NCBI GenBank assembly: GCA_964036295.1
Contig: OZ038463.1
Coordinates: forward strand, 4,827,274-4,891,273
DNA length: 64,000 nt
From: Plumapathes pennacea
Taxonomy: Eukaryota; Cnidaria; Anthozoa; Antipatharia; Myriopathidae
Reading direction: 5' to 3'
In this document: in pieces, positions 30,676-45,600 of the stretch
Layout of the letters: every line of letters starts with the position of its first letter
How positions within the stretch are numbered: the stretch's first letter is position 1
Program-made: the position numbers and the translations under genes
The notes under the pieces: model-generated
Told to the model about the DNA's origin: nothing
The model's input: only the letters and a program-made list of their open reading frames with translations
Databases searched by the model: none

Positions 30676-33600
30676 ATGTGTCGGAGAGTTGTATTCACAC
30701 AGTTTCTGGCTGTATTCTTCTCGTTGTACTTAAAATCATTTGCTGACGGGATTATTATCAAATGCCAGGTGAGAACCACCTCCCTCCAGATAACATATCT
30801 TTGCAACTAATCTTTGCTCAATCATATGTTTGTTTCTTACTTGACATATCGTGTTTGCCGCCAATGTTTGTATTATTTGATCGACTGGAAGTATAGTACG
30901 GCGGTCTGTATACATCGTGCGGTATTTCAACGGACTAACGATTTATTCAAAATCATGATAGAATTCGTTCCTGGCAACGCGGCCCTGCGGTATTCCGCCG
31001 AGCTGTGTCGTGGAAATTCTTGCAAATAAATTTCTCTTATCATTCTAAGTAAGACCTTAAAAGTGTTCTCTGCTATACTGGACTACAGACATACTAGCTA
31101 ACTGTAGAACTGATTATGATGTAGTAAAGTTTAGATTTACCTTGCCCAGTCCATATGGTACTGTATAAAGTTTTCCCATAGTAGGCATGTCATATCGATT
31201 CACTGTTGTTTGTTTCCGGCTTTAGTTTCAGATATTTTTGCTTCTTTTCTCGTTTTTATAGCATGCAATTGTCTTCCAAAGAGATAACCCAAAACACCAA
31301 GGCAGTGTCAATACTTTTCTAAAAATATTACATGCAGTTTTTCCGAATTAATATGGCGGGCCGAGAAAAACGGGCCAAGCAAAGGACTAAGTATATATGT
31401 CTCTGGGTACAGTAGTGGTAAGAGGGCCGAGTGGAGCGGTCCGATTTGGTGTGTAATCATACCAGCTGCAGTTATAAAATAGAGGTGGCATTGTTATTTT
31501 GAGTATGATTGTTCGTCCAGTGTGGTTGTTTAGGTGCTCGCTTTTATCGGCACGAACAGAACTGTCAAAAAGATAAACGATTTTACACGGCAAGATTTAC
31601 TTTTACAAGTCGCCAATTGTGCATTTTCATGTTTTGTTTGTCAGCAATAGGCAGAGCAACAGATTCAGCGTGTTGGCCTATTTTTAAATCGCGCGCCATT
31701 CCCTCCAGTCCTTTTGGTTTTTGGTTTTTTGGTTTTTTGGTTTTTGTTTTTTTATTTTATTTTGTTTTTTGTTTATTTTATTTTTTTGTGGCGCTGTAAC
31801 GGCTTGTGAACAGGGCTTTCCCTGGTATACTCTCTTGAGGGCAGCAATTTAGCGTTTGTGAGTAATTCCAAACAAAATAAATTGCAATTACAAAATGCAA
31901 ATCATTTTACGGTTCGGTCAGTCCAATATTGACTCAATTTGGGCTCAAATATAAAATAAATTGGCGAGGAGTTCAACTAGATTTAATTTCTGATCATTGT
32001 CGTTTATGTTTTTGCTCGGAAAACTCACAAAGACTATGCGCATTATTGTTTCATAACCGGAGCCATTTTGTTTAATCGAACCTTATCAAAATCTTCCTTA
32101 GGAAGATCTCCGTGTAGCCTTTTTATAGTGCGCCCCCGCGTTTAAGAATAAAGTAAACGTTATTTAGAACTTTAGATTAATTATGCCTCTTCTCAGGTGG
32201 TTTACATCGTAGATTTCACCTTTTAATGATTGGCTGTCCGGTAGTAAAGTGTCAAATTACAAAGTTGACGATCAAATGAAAAATATATCTTATTTATTAT
32301 TTATAACATAGTCACGATACAAGCCGCGCGCTGATTGGTCGAAAACCGTGGTTTGCCAGAGTATAAACCACACTTACCCGTGGTTTATAAGTTATAAACC
32401 ACGCTTACGTCATCCTCTGACAAAAAAGAGAAAATAATGCGAGAATGGAGTCACCAATGCCCAACTTCGAGATAAAATTTGGCTTTAAGTGAGAGCACCG
32501 GCTAGTACGGTCCACCGTGAATCGGTAAAGAACGTGACCTCATCAAAAAGCACTTCAACAGTTCGGAGAGGGAAAATCTATGTCGAAGAACGGCAAGTTT
32601 CTTGCGTCGTGGAAAGCAACTCGGTTTAAGCACTGTCCCTAAGTACAGCAAATTTGGGAGTCACAATTACATCAGTGGTTGTTTGAATGAAGTTTAATGC
32701 TTCAACAAGGAAGGAGAGAGCAAATCATTCAGTTGAAGAAGATCAGCCGTGAGCAATCACTGAACATGAACGGCGAAGACAGACGAACAGACGTGTTTGT
32801 AGTGATGCAAGAGAAAGAATTTCCGACGATGTGACTGAAAAAAATGATTGAAGAATTTTCGGACGGACTTCAAATGATTGTACTACGAGGTAGAGTCAAG
32901 AAATCGGTAAGTTTTCATTCACACAATTTTCGAGTCGGCCGTTGGAGCATTTGTTGATTCCCTTCAAATTTGCATTTTATGCACTAGCCGACTGTATGAT
33001 TTCATGTACTTGTAGTCCAAAGTTCTACAGGAAATATAGTTCTTTACTGTGAGATGTTGTCTAATTTTATAGAACAGACGGCCTGGTTGAAAAATTGAAG
33101 CGAAACTGTACTGACTTGGCAATTCGGACCGCCGAGCCGTTTAGGAGAATCTATTTTTTCATCGCTGTTAGCATTCCAACATTTTTGATGAATAAAGACA
33201 GTTTTATTGTGAAAGTTTAAGTTCTATGTTATAAAACAAATAAACCAGCTTCAAGCGTGCTCCGTTCAGAAATAAAGCACTTAGCAAGTGCCGAGAGCAC
33301 TCAAGAAGTGGGGAAAAACGCTCGCCTTCGGCTCGCGTTTCTCCCTACACTTCTTTCGTGCTCTCGTCACTTGCTGCGTGCTTTATTTCTGAACGGAGCA
33401 CGCTTGAAGCTGGTTTATTTGTTAAATAGACACGTCGAGTGTTTTACTGGAAAATATACCGTGCGTAAAATCCATACGAAGCTATATCCGGGACCCGAGT
33501 GGCGTATTTTCCATATCCTCACTAGTGAGGATATCGTTGGTATCATTTCCCGCTTTTGCACAGTTGTTTGTGCAATTTCTTGTAAAACACTCGTGTCTAA

Positions 33601-36600
33601 TATAATAAAAAGAAAATTACACGGCGGCTTGAAGATATGGATTTTATTTTCTCGTGGTAAAAACAATATTTTACTCACTCGCGAAGCGCTCGTTCGTAAA
33701 ATATTGTCTTTACCACTCGAAAATATCTTCATATCATAATTCATATCTTCGCGCCGCCGTGTAATATCCTCTATATCTGCTGGGTGTGAGGTCTACACGC
33801 AGGAAAATTATCGGCCCGTCTCATACATCTCGGCTCGTAGCCACAAGACCAGACCACAGGAACCACTTTTTGCTTGTGCTGGCGAAAGGAGAAAAACAGT
33901 AATTATAGAGTATATCTTCGTGATTTGTGTTAAACGCACTAAAGAACACAAATATAAATTGGATGGAGGACCGCCCACACGCAGATTACTTTCGACGTCA
34001 TCCGAAAACCGCTCTGTGTGATGATCACTGTAAAATAAAACAATTATTTTACTCACACAATTTATTTTTGATTGAGAATTTTTTGTCACTTCCTTGAAAA
34101 TCTTGATGCCAGGCATTTTTCACTGTAACACCGAAAGATAATTCACAAAAATCTCCAAGATACAGGAGGACGAATATTCCCATCAAACTCTTATTATGCA
34201 ATGATAATGCGCATATTATTGCGCATTTTGAGTGGCTAGGAAGGAAACCAAAAGACTCACATCCCTTTCGCTTCTTGAATATTTTTGGTGTTACTCATCC
34301 ATGATCGTCTAACATAGTCAAACTAGGAAATCAAAATAATACACAGAAATAGTGCTTCTTTATCTGGTACAGACTTTTTGCGTGCATTGCTTGAACTGTA
34401 CAGTGGAACTCCTTCTTATGGTTGTTTGCATTCCTTGGTTTTGTCAGGTGAAAGACGCTACATCAGATATCGAACGAGCTGCGGTGCCTGGTGCGGAATG
34501 TATCCTGCTCTCTAATGCTGGAATCTTCTTGAAAACAGCCAAGGACTTAACAAATTCCTACGGAGTTGCTGTGATTGAAGACGTGGAACCAGGTCATTAT
34601 AAGGTTTGTTGCATATCACCTTTACATTTCTAACCATAAACTCACGTAGTGCACAGTAAAACTATGCCAAAATGAAGTGGCTGTTTTTATTTTATTTTAT
34701 TTATTTTTTATTTAAACACTATTTGAGCGTTACATTTTCTCCAGGAGCTAAAGCTCATCGAGGAAGCTTATGTAAATTTAATACATGCAACGGTATATCA
34801 GACACAAAATAGAAACAGAGTTTTCGGACAAAAAATAAATTAATTAATTAATAAAATAATAATAAAGCAAGTTACCATTAAATGCTAAGATGTAAATCGT
34901 GCAGACTGCATGATATAAGATTGAACTGCTTTGAACAAGTTTACGTTGGTCTGAAAGTCGATATGAGGAGAACCATATAAAAACCAATGAATCTTTGGAG
35001 CCTTAGTTGAATGCAGCCAGTTACCGCCAAGATTCTGGCTGTTTTTATCGACTTGATCGTGAGAAACTTACAATAGAGACTTGGCCGGAAAAACGTTACA
35101 GACACAAATCTGCGAATGTATCATGTACAAAACTTTCTTCCATTGCATTTTCAGGTCCGCGCTTCCAGAGTTGGCTACTACACGTTAAACGAAGACCTGA
35201 CAATTCGTCCCGAAACCTCTCCAGGGAGCATGCTCTCTATTGACATGGTGGTGTCGCCGAGGTTGTCACTTAGCGGAAATGACGACACGTATCGGATTGT
35301 GTTGACGTGGGGTAACATGCCAAAGGATCTGGATTCCTATCTTATTACTCCTTGGCCTCGGGGACCCTCCTGTTACAAGGGCATGGTAGGCGAACTTCCG
35401 CTTTGCAGAGCCTTCTGGTCAGATGTCACCAAAGGTCGCCAAAGCTTATAAAAGTTTGCATGGGGAAATACTGCATGCCCTGAATATGCGCTAAAAGTGT
35501 TGACAGAGATAAACTGGTACCTCTCAACAAGGATTTCTCTGCAAATATTAATCAATTTAACCTGAAAATCGTTGTGCAGAGTCGACATGCATAGTTCTGG
35601 GCAATGAATTATGTATTTTTTATTTGCCGCAAAATAGTTGTGTATCCATGGAAACATAGATATCAGACCCTTAACCATGCGTAAAAACTCTCACAAGCTT
35701 TGGCGACCCGTAATATCACTCTCATACATTTCCATTCAAAGTTACATCGTCGTTTTCATGCCCCTTCCCAGCATCCATATCACATTTTTCTTCCTTTCTA
35801 CTTCTTAAGACCTTCATCTTTTCTCCTTCCTCCTTTGTTCGTTCTTTCCTTCCCTTGCTCATTCTATATATTCCTCTTTAACCTATTCCTCACCTTTAGG
35901 TTTACTACGATGCCCAGAAATGCAAGCACGGCTCTCAAATGATCGATCTTGATGTCGACGCAACAAACATGTACGGGCCGGAGACGATCACATTAACAGG
36001 AGTGCAGTCGGAAGCATTCAGTTACTACGTCCACATCTACACCAACGGCATCTGCTGGGACAGAATATCTGCCAACGTAAAGGTCTACCAGGCATCCACA
36101 GGAGGACTGCTGTACAATATCGACCAGCCAAGGTGTAGCTGTAAGTACGGGAGAGTATTCAAAACCCTCTGGATCTGGTTGTGTCCAGGCACACTGCGCC
36201 CGATGGAACCCTGACACCAAGCTTAACGCCGGGACGGGAAGGGACGTTACTAGGAATAGGACTCAGGGACCTCTGGAGCGTAGACTTCCCCATCCCGGCC
36301 TTAAGTATGGGCGCTCCATTGGGTGCGGTGCGCCAAGATCAAGATATGACGTTTACCAAGAGGGTATAAAGGTAAGAGAGGTAATCCCCCGTATAGGTTT
36401 TATTCCAAGGTAATCCCTCCTAAAGTTATTTTAAAAGGTACGAGTCCCCCGCGGATATATTACCTCACGCGTAACAGTGAGAAAAGCGAGAAACGCGTTT
36501 GGTCACTCGAAACATGATGCGTGAATATGTCGTGGAGGATAAAAATTTTGAGTATCTGAACGCGTTCTCGCGTTTTTCGTTTTTACGCGCGAGGTAATAT

Positions 36601-39600
36601 ATCCGCGGTAGACTGGGTACATTCTAAAAATAACTTTGGGAGGGATTACCTTGGAATAAGACTTATACAAGGGATTACATCTCTCACCTTTATACTATCT
36701 TGCGTTTACCAAACTCTAAAACTAGTGATATGTAATAGCACGCTGACAAGTGCTCTATTCCTTTTATAAGTTAAGGTAAACGATAACTTTGCAAAAATGA
36801 CAAGAAAAGTAATTGAGTCTGACGCAGACTGTCGTCAAACTGACACGCGCGTGCTATGTACTACGTGCTATGTGCTATGTACTGACGCACGCGGCATTTA
36901 ACAGCGTCCACCAATCAGATCGCGTGACGTACTTTTCACCATTTCATATAATACGTTGCCCTAACAAATGGTGACTGTATTTATATTATCTTCATCAGCT
37001 GGTCAGGGCTTTACTAATGCAAACTGCTCCAGATATTGGCACGTCCTTGACTTTGACGCGTCCACTGCGAAATTCAGGATTCATCAGAACAAGCTAACTT
37101 CAATCGCACCAACCCTCCCCTTGCGAAATTCTGCCAACCCCAACTGTACGTGCAACGCAGAGACGTATGGAATTACTAAACGCGACGTCATCCAGTCGGC
37201 TGTCAAGCTTTCTGAGACGGCGGAGGGGCTGATGGTTGATAAGCTGTGCGTGAATGAGATGAAGACAATTTACAAAAGTGCAAGTGAGTATCTAAAGCCC
37301 GTTTCAGGCGCCGCTATTCACATGCGACGAACTTAATGAAAATTAGCCGAAACAATCGTTTTTGCCCATTTGCATTGGGTTCGGCGCATATGAAGAGCGG
37401 CGTGCTTGAACTGGGCCTAAGTAAAAATGTATTGAATATGACTGTACTAATTAGCTACAAACAGATAGAGGAAGGAATTAATATCAACTGACTGGTGTAC
37501 ACAGAGACTTTTCTAATCCAGCAAGAATAATCTTGATTCATCAAGCCACGAGGCGCGCAGTGTTTTATGGGTTTTTACTTCCTTTTTTTTTTTTTTTTTT
37601 TTTTTGGCCACTGGTTGACTGAGGAACACCTATCCGATCACCTTGTCTAGAAACTTGTGTATTTTTGCTTGCAGCTAAACGGGACGTCCACCTTAACCCG
37701 TCTGAGTTGGCCTCCACACTGGCCAGGTTCATTAGCGATATAATTCAGAAAAAGCGATTTCTTGCTATGAACTTGAAGCGAATCATCGAAGAAGAGTACG
37801 AGAAGCGGGACTCGTCCCACAAAACAAAACTGCAAGAAATTGCATACAAGCAATGTTGTCGATACGATGGCGACAAAGTCAAATACTCCACTGAGTTTCA
37901 TCGATGGGTCGATAGCGAATCAGTAAGTATCAGGTTCTGTGGATCGATTGAAGTATACTTTCTTCAATGCCTAACCATAAGTGTATTGTAACCACGTCAC
38001 GTGATTAGGAACTCGGATCCAGTTGACTTGTGGATAAGCAAGAAAAAAACAAACAAACAAAGATCCTCTGCGCGTACACTCATATCTTGCAGTGAAATAA
38101 CGATCGGTTTTGAAGCGCCTCGTGGATCCACAGCTTTTTTACAGTGTTACGACGCGTTTCATTATCGGTAACAGGACAGACACATAAAAAAACTGACATC
38201 AATTTCTTAATTTTATTGTCAGGATTGCTGGTCTTGGCCAAACGAAATAAGTCAGGTAATTAACTACTATCACTACCACTACCACTACCACTAACCACTA
38301 CCACTACTACACAGTCAGTTACAACTACTACCAACAACAACTACTATAATGCTACTCTGTTATGATACAACTACTCTGTCTTCTATATATCTATTGTTGT
38401 CTGTACCTGTTGTTGCCGTAGTTGTTGTCGTTCTTCTTTCATGCACTCTACAGTTTTGCCATGTTTGTTTCCAGATGCCCCCCGAGCTTGTCTCTACGTT
38501 TGATTGGACTGCACCATTGGCCCTGAAAATGAAAGAAAACTTGAGATCACAAAACGTACGGTAACTTTGATGAAGTGATTTATCTTAACTAATACAGAAC
38601 TATAATACGTTATCGATACATTATTTACTTACTAGTTACCGGCACGTGACGCTCAAAACATAGCAAGGAAGTTGTCTATGTGAGCAAAGCTTCTTATTTC
38701 CAGGCTAAAACTTACGACAAAGTTTCGCCCTAATCCGGGATTAACCTAAACGAACTCTGAACAGCCGGGCCGAGGACTTTTGTTTTGTTACTTCACTGCA
38801 TATTTATGAGTGATTTTGAAAACAGAAAACTTACTGCTGATCACATTTTTAAAAGAATGAAAGAGACATGAATATTTTCAGTGCTGCGGCGGCTGTTTTA
38901 TGGATTACATTATGCTCATGTTTTCTTTATCGTTCATGCGTTTATCTTCAGGGCCAGCTCAAGTGGCAGTATTTTGCTGACGATTCCACTGGTTTCTTTC
39001 GAAAATTCCCCGCAGAAGTGTTCAGCTCTGCGGAATGTGGTACGTAGGGCACAAAACCAAAGCAAAGGAACAGAATAATTTATGATCATATCATAATAGA
39101 TCACCTCATATGTCTACATACAATAACGAACATGACAGAAGCAGAGAAAGCGCAGAGTAGTCAGATCAGAGAAGTTTATGACCAATAGATCACCACACGA
39201 GTTGTTTCTTTCCACAGGAACTATTGATCAGCGTCTGCAGCCTTGGTATATAGAAGCTGTTCGCAAGCCAGAGAACATCATCATTTTGTTCGACATAAGC
39301 TATACAATGAAGGAAGACAACAAAATCAAATTTGCGAAGACAGCAATCACGCAAGTCCTTAAAGGCCTTCTGCCTAATGACTTTACGAATGTAAGGCAAT
39401 AACAAGTGGGTAGAACAGTAAAGCACTGTACATATCGTACTCGGTGTGCCATACCAATCCATACCACTCCAACCATGTCATGCATACCATACCATAACGT
39501 AACATACCATAACACAACATACCATACCATAACATGCCATACCATACCATACCATACCATACCATACCATAACACAACATACCATACCATACCATACCAT

Positions 39601-42600
39601 AACACAACATACCATAACATACCATAACATGCCATACCATACCATACCATGTAATGCCGTACCATTACCATAGCAACCATGCGATTACCTTATCGTACCA
39701 TACCATACAGACAATAGCATACCAGACCATACAATTCAATACGATACTTTACAATACTATACAAAATCATGTCATGCCATGCAATTACTATCTGCATACC
39801 ATAACATGTATACCATGTCATATCATGCCCCATCATGCAAATGCTATTAGGTACCGCAGTGTACCGCCACTCTTCTTATTTATGTACGATTTGCGTGCTT
39901 TGAAGGTAATCGCGTTTGCCACACTCTTCTTATGTATGTACGATTTGCGTGCTCTGAAGGTGATCGCGTTTGCCCCACTCTTCTTATTTATGTACGATTT
40001 GCGTGCTTTGAAGGTAATCGCGTTTGCCACACTCTTCTTATGTATGTACGATTTGCGTGCTCTGAAGGTGATCGCGTTTGCCCCACTCTTCTTATTTAAT
40101 GTACAATTTGCGTGTTTTGAAGGTGATCGCGTTTGCTGAGTCAGCTCTGTTACCGGGCATGACTCACGGAGGACACTCTGATGACACTTATGACAGTTGT
40201 TTCGCAACGCAGTTGGTTCAGGCGAATGGACAAAATGTGCACAACTTGAAGAGGTAAACAAACGGACAGACCATGTGGTCGCAGAGGGATTGAGAATTGT
40301 GGAGACTAACAATAACTGAATAATCTTATATATATTTGCTTAAATTAGCCGTGGCTACATTTGCAAATGGTTCATTATGTTATACTCAAGAATTTAATCT
40401 TGATTTTAATTTTGTTGCAGGTTCCTTCAAGACGTCCCACTTGCCTCGGAGAAAACTTCAAATTATTATAATGCTATTTCGAAGGCTTTGAAGCTGATAA
40501 CCACCACAAATAACAAAAGGCAGAACAAGGTCAGAATTAAGTTCGACTGGGGCAGTTGCACCCGTTGCCGTACGCAGTAGGTTGATTTGTGCCTTAAATT
40601 GTGCTGTGCTCTGCAGTGCAGTGCAGAAATAATTCCGTGGGGTGTGCTGTTCTCACTGTTTACTGTATTTGTAATGCACCGCGCTGTACTATACTTTATT
40701 GTACTGCAGTATACTGCTATGCTATGCGGTGTATTTTGTTAATTTTGATTGGCTTAGTTGGTACTGCAGTATTTTGTAGTGTAACTTAATTGTATTCTAG
40801 ACGGGTATATTTTAACAGTGCTTAGCGTAGATTCGTGTACTTGTGTAGTATGGAGTGATGTAATTTAGAACAGTAATGTAGCGTAGCGCACAGTACAGTA
40901 CAGTGCAACACAATATTCGCTTTGTTCAAAGACTTTTTCTCTGCCTCGTATTTTTTTGCAGTTGATATTTCTTGCCGGAAGTCAGGACGTATCTAAAGGT
41001 GACTTATCAGGCCTCCTGTCGCAGTCAAATGTCACTGCCACGGTTTACGCGTACGTTCTTGCCAAGAATAGGTCCCACGTCTCGCTCGAAAAAACCATCA
41101 TGGAATTGACAAGAATTGCGGACAGACGAGCAGGGAAATTAGAGGCATGTATCAAAGACTAGTGTATAATAGTTGTTGCCAACTAAACGACATCAATTCA
41201 TGCACATAAAATGAGGACAATCTAGACGGTTTACAGACGATTGAAGACACTAAAGAAATGGAGTAAAATATGAACAAAATAAAGGGTGATGACTGCGTTA
41301 AAAAAAGAAACAAAAAACAAAAAACAAAAGAGCATGATCTTATTTGACTCGCTCTGCGCTCGAAACGTCAACATCAACCTTAGGGTCGACTGCATTATAC
41401 AGTTTATCTCTACGCCAATACGGACAAAACCTAGTTCGCACTGGGACTAACATTCCACTGTATTAATCTATTTGCCAATATAGAGTTAAAATATGTTTAA
41501 TATTTATTTATTCCGCTTGCTAAGCCATATGTAGGCATATCAGTATATTCGAACTTGTGCATCCACTTATTTTCGTGGATTTTCAGATTGTTTCAGATTA
41601 CCGAGAGTTGCCTTTCAGAATGGGAAGGTTTTACAAGGATACTCAAAAAATTAAGCATGAACACCAAAAACCTCATGTAAGTATAAACTCTTGCTGAATT
41701 GGTCATTACTTTTAACGGGGATCCAAGTCATTATTCACTGAGTGACATGTTTCTCTGAACTAAGAAATAAAAAAAAAAAAAAAAAAATAGACAAATTAAA
41801 ACTAAAATGTACTGATTGAAAAGTTTTATAAAGTGGTCAATTCCTTTACTAGGTTTCACTTGACAGTCCAGGGAATTTTTAGCCGTTTAGTTTGGTTCAA
41901 GAGATTAGAGACAAAATTACTAGAGATAATATAAGTATCCTCTTGAAGTAGTTTTAGTTTGCGAACCAATCACAGGCATAATTTTAATTTAAGTGAATTT
42001 AAATAATTAGGATTCAAATTAATCAGCAAAGCGGTATATATTCTGTAAATTAAGTGTGTCAGAGGTGTAATTCGTTGATAGCTTGGAGTGTATTTCCATG
42101 TATCCGCATTCCTGAGCTAACACGGCATCTATACCGTTCTTCACATTTTGTTCATACATTTATTTAGCTGTCCTCGCCGCATTTTGATGAACGACTTGGC
42201 ATGTATGTGACTCTTGGTGAACCTTGTTACAGCAAATCAAAGGTATGAATGCATAAAATCATAATTAATGTTGATTGTTGCAAAATTATATGACGGAGAA
42301 AGACTCGATAAAGTTGTAGCACACCGTACAAGTGGTCATATTAAAATATCTGGAAGACGGAATGGATATGTTTTGATCAAATTGAAATAATGAGCCGTGA
42401 CACTAGGAATATTACGTTCACTTAAGACAACGCTCAGAGAACTGGCTAAAGATTTCTTTACATCGCAACGTCCCTCAATGACAGCCTGTTTACCCTGAAC
42501 ATCTTTAACCCTTTCACTCCCAAGAGTGATCAAGTTCAATTTTCTCCTTTAGTTTCTCACCAGAGATATATTGTACGGTAAGGAGAAGTTGGGTTTTGAC

Positions 42601-45600
42601 ATCTTGCTCACGTGACAGCTGATTAAACTATCGCGGTTCACTTTACAAGGTTGAGAGAATATGCACTTTGAGCTTGGGAATGAAAGGGTTAACATATCGG
42701 TATACTTGCTTACTTTGATACAGTTAATTTTCTTGTGGCTAGGTTTTTAATTGTGCAAGACCAGAAAATGTCAAAGAAATTTACTTTTAATAAAATATTT
42801 GGACAAAACTTAATTTCTGTATAAAATTACATTATTGTAAAGTGGATAATAATAATCAAAATCTTTAATGTGTTTAAGCACTTCAGTAATGACTTTTGTT
42901 ATCTGCAGACGTTAATAGGTGTTGTTGGAATCGACATAGCATTGCGTGAATTACTTCAAAACACAGTGGTAAGAGTAATAATGACCTCATTTGATACATT
43001 CCCGTATTTCACACCGTTGTGTATTAGCTTACATGAAGTAAATGTTGACTCCAAATAACACGCCTTATACAGGACATAAAATTGCATGTAAAGTGCCGAA
43101 CCCCCTAAAAATTTTAAACTTTATGGAGCTACTGAACAATAGTACTCTCACATGCAAAAACGAAACGCTCAAAGCGTGTACTTTTTGTGAAATAGCCAAT
43201 TCTGAAAATCAGCTTCAACATTCGAATTTTCTTGTGTGCATGTAATCGTGCCATTATTCAAAAGAAAAGAAAAGAAAAAGGAGGGGAGTTATCATTTTGA
43301 AACTTACTTAGCTATAGAGGGTTTGCACGGCGGCCGTGTTGGATGGCAGGAACAATGGAATTCAATTCCTCTGGGAAAGTAATGCTATTGTTATGAAAAA
43401 ATATTTCATTGTTCCTGCCTACCGACTTGGCCGCCGTGTAAACCCTTTATTGGTAATACTCTACATCCTATGACATGACAACGGTGAGTGGGAGAACTTA
43501 CAGAGGTCGTCGCTGATTTTTTTGTTTTTGTTTTTGTTTTTGTTTTTGTTTTGTTTTTCAGACTCTCGGTCCTGGTGAGCTGTCATACACATTTGTAATT
43601 GAGACCAACAGTGGGCGATGTTTGGTGCACCCGCAACTCCCAGAGCCCGAGTTCATCCAAGAAGAACCTGTCGTCATTAAAATCAACGACTTAGAAACAA
43701 GTCCCGGTAAGTCGAATCCGCACCACGTGGTCCCATCCACAATCCTATGCGCACCTGAAATTAGATTTTTCTAATTTCAGTTCGATATCTGGTAAATGAG
43801 CTCTCTATACACTTATTAGCCAATTCGGAGCACTATTGCAAGAGATACAGTGTTGAAAATGTTTTGTGAATGCGAATTGATCTATCCATCTATTTTTATA
43901 TTTTGTTTATCTGTGCCTTTCCTTCTATCTCTCCTGTCCAGGTTTTTCTGCCATATTAGCATCAATGATGAGGCGAGAGACTGGAACCCAGACCTTAATT
44001 TCGGAGAAAGTGTTATCGCGAGGCGATCCAAATTTTAATGGTAACGTTTATACCTATGACTTATTCCCCATGAAATTAAAGATATTTAGAAAGGACAGAC
44101 AAGACGGCACATGATAATTAGATTTTTGCCCCAAAATTTCGGATTAGTAGAGCAATATTAGTTAGTACTGTTTTGGTATCCCAGATAATGTTAATTCTGT
44201 GTTGGCTGGTATGGGATTTCGAGCTAATAATTACTATTTATTTCCTGACTTCCGTTTCCGCTTTGATTATAGCAGTCTAGCGTCCTCTTAACGGTACATT
44301 TTTTGCAAAGCGTTTCGCCAAGCAAAACTAACAAACATAAAAGCAGCCCACTTATTAAATTTGCCGTGTCTTTGACGTAAGAAACGGCAAGAGCCTGTGG
44401 GCAGATATCAGAAAAATCTGCCAGCTCAGGGAGCCAATCAGATTGCAGGATTCTTTGCCGTATGGACCGCCCGCGCTCAGGAAAAAAAATAAATGCAATT
44501 ATTCCATAGGTTACCGCGGTGTGGAAACTGAATTCACGTACTCATGGAAACCAGTGAACAACACTGACTTTGCCGTTTGTGTCGTAGTGTCAAATAACGA
44601 GTTGGATACCAAGGTAATTTTTAGTTTAGAGCTACAATTCTTAAAAAAAAAAAAAAAAAAAAAACTTTTGTATGCGCTAACTCTCAAATAGTGTCTGACT
44701 AGTTCTCAATACCTTAGTTTACTGTCCTTATTTTATTCTTGTTTGTTTAATTTGCATTTTTTCATGCAACGCGGATCCTATGGGTCTTGTTTCGTCGTCC
44801 TGCTCAAGCTTTCTCACCTTCACTTTAAACTATAAAAGTAATGATATTCACTCGTCCGTCTTGCTCTTTTCCCGCTTCAGGCCATTACAGTTCCAAAGCC
44901 TTACTCCAAGCCAGACTTGTATCACCGCTACGACTTTGTTAAACATCTCAAAGTAGGCTCCATCATAGTGGATAAACCGATCGCGTTTCTCAGCAACACT
45001 TCTTTTCCTGCCACTCTGTCTCGCTCCAAGTAAGCTTTGACACTTCTTTTTTTATAGCTTTCACTAACACTGGGGACCGGGCAATCTTCAAGAGCCACTC
45101 TGAGATGCCTCTTGTCTCTGCTTCAAAGCGAGACCTGCGAAATCTTAATTTCTTCTTGTGAAATTAGTTTTACTTGCATGTTCATTTCATACAAATCTGG
45201 TTTACACCTACAAGCCTCGTTTCGACAGAGAGGCAACATACATATTGAATATGACCTAACGATGGCTCTAGTTGTTCAGGTTAAAGTTAATTGTTATTAT
45301 ATTTCTTAGTACATCAGTTTCGTTGTGAATGATTGGGAGTTTGTGTTATGAGCTCAGGAGTGAACGTGCTTTAAAATAATTTATCGATGCTAAATACTGC
45401 ATAAATCAGTGTATTTTCTTTTTTTTTTTGTCAGTTATTATCTCAGCTCAAACTGCTTTGTGGATCCTTACATGTTTGAGAACACAAAAGTAAGTACTTT
45501 TCACAAACATTTTTGATTTCAGCAAAACTAACGTAAAATGTGGTAAGTAGTAATATTTTGCAACCTTCCTGGAGATAACAAATACGGAGCAAATTAAGCA

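Noticed and set aside
33257-33744. Long frames on both strands in CACHD1-like intron 1
   Set aside because: They coincide with two hairpins; self-complementary DNA gives mirrored open frames. No domain.
39300-39680. Long minus- and plus-strand frames rich in YGMVWYGM or HTIPYHT repeats
   Set aside because: They read through an ACCAT pentanucleotide satellite that has no stops in several frames. Repetition comes from the DNA repeat, and the real exon ends at 39390.
39654-40139. A 161-residue plus-strand frame with repeated FMYDLRALKVIAFA
   Set aside because: This is the 54-base minisatellite read in its open frame. Only the final copy's VIAFA belongs to a real exon.
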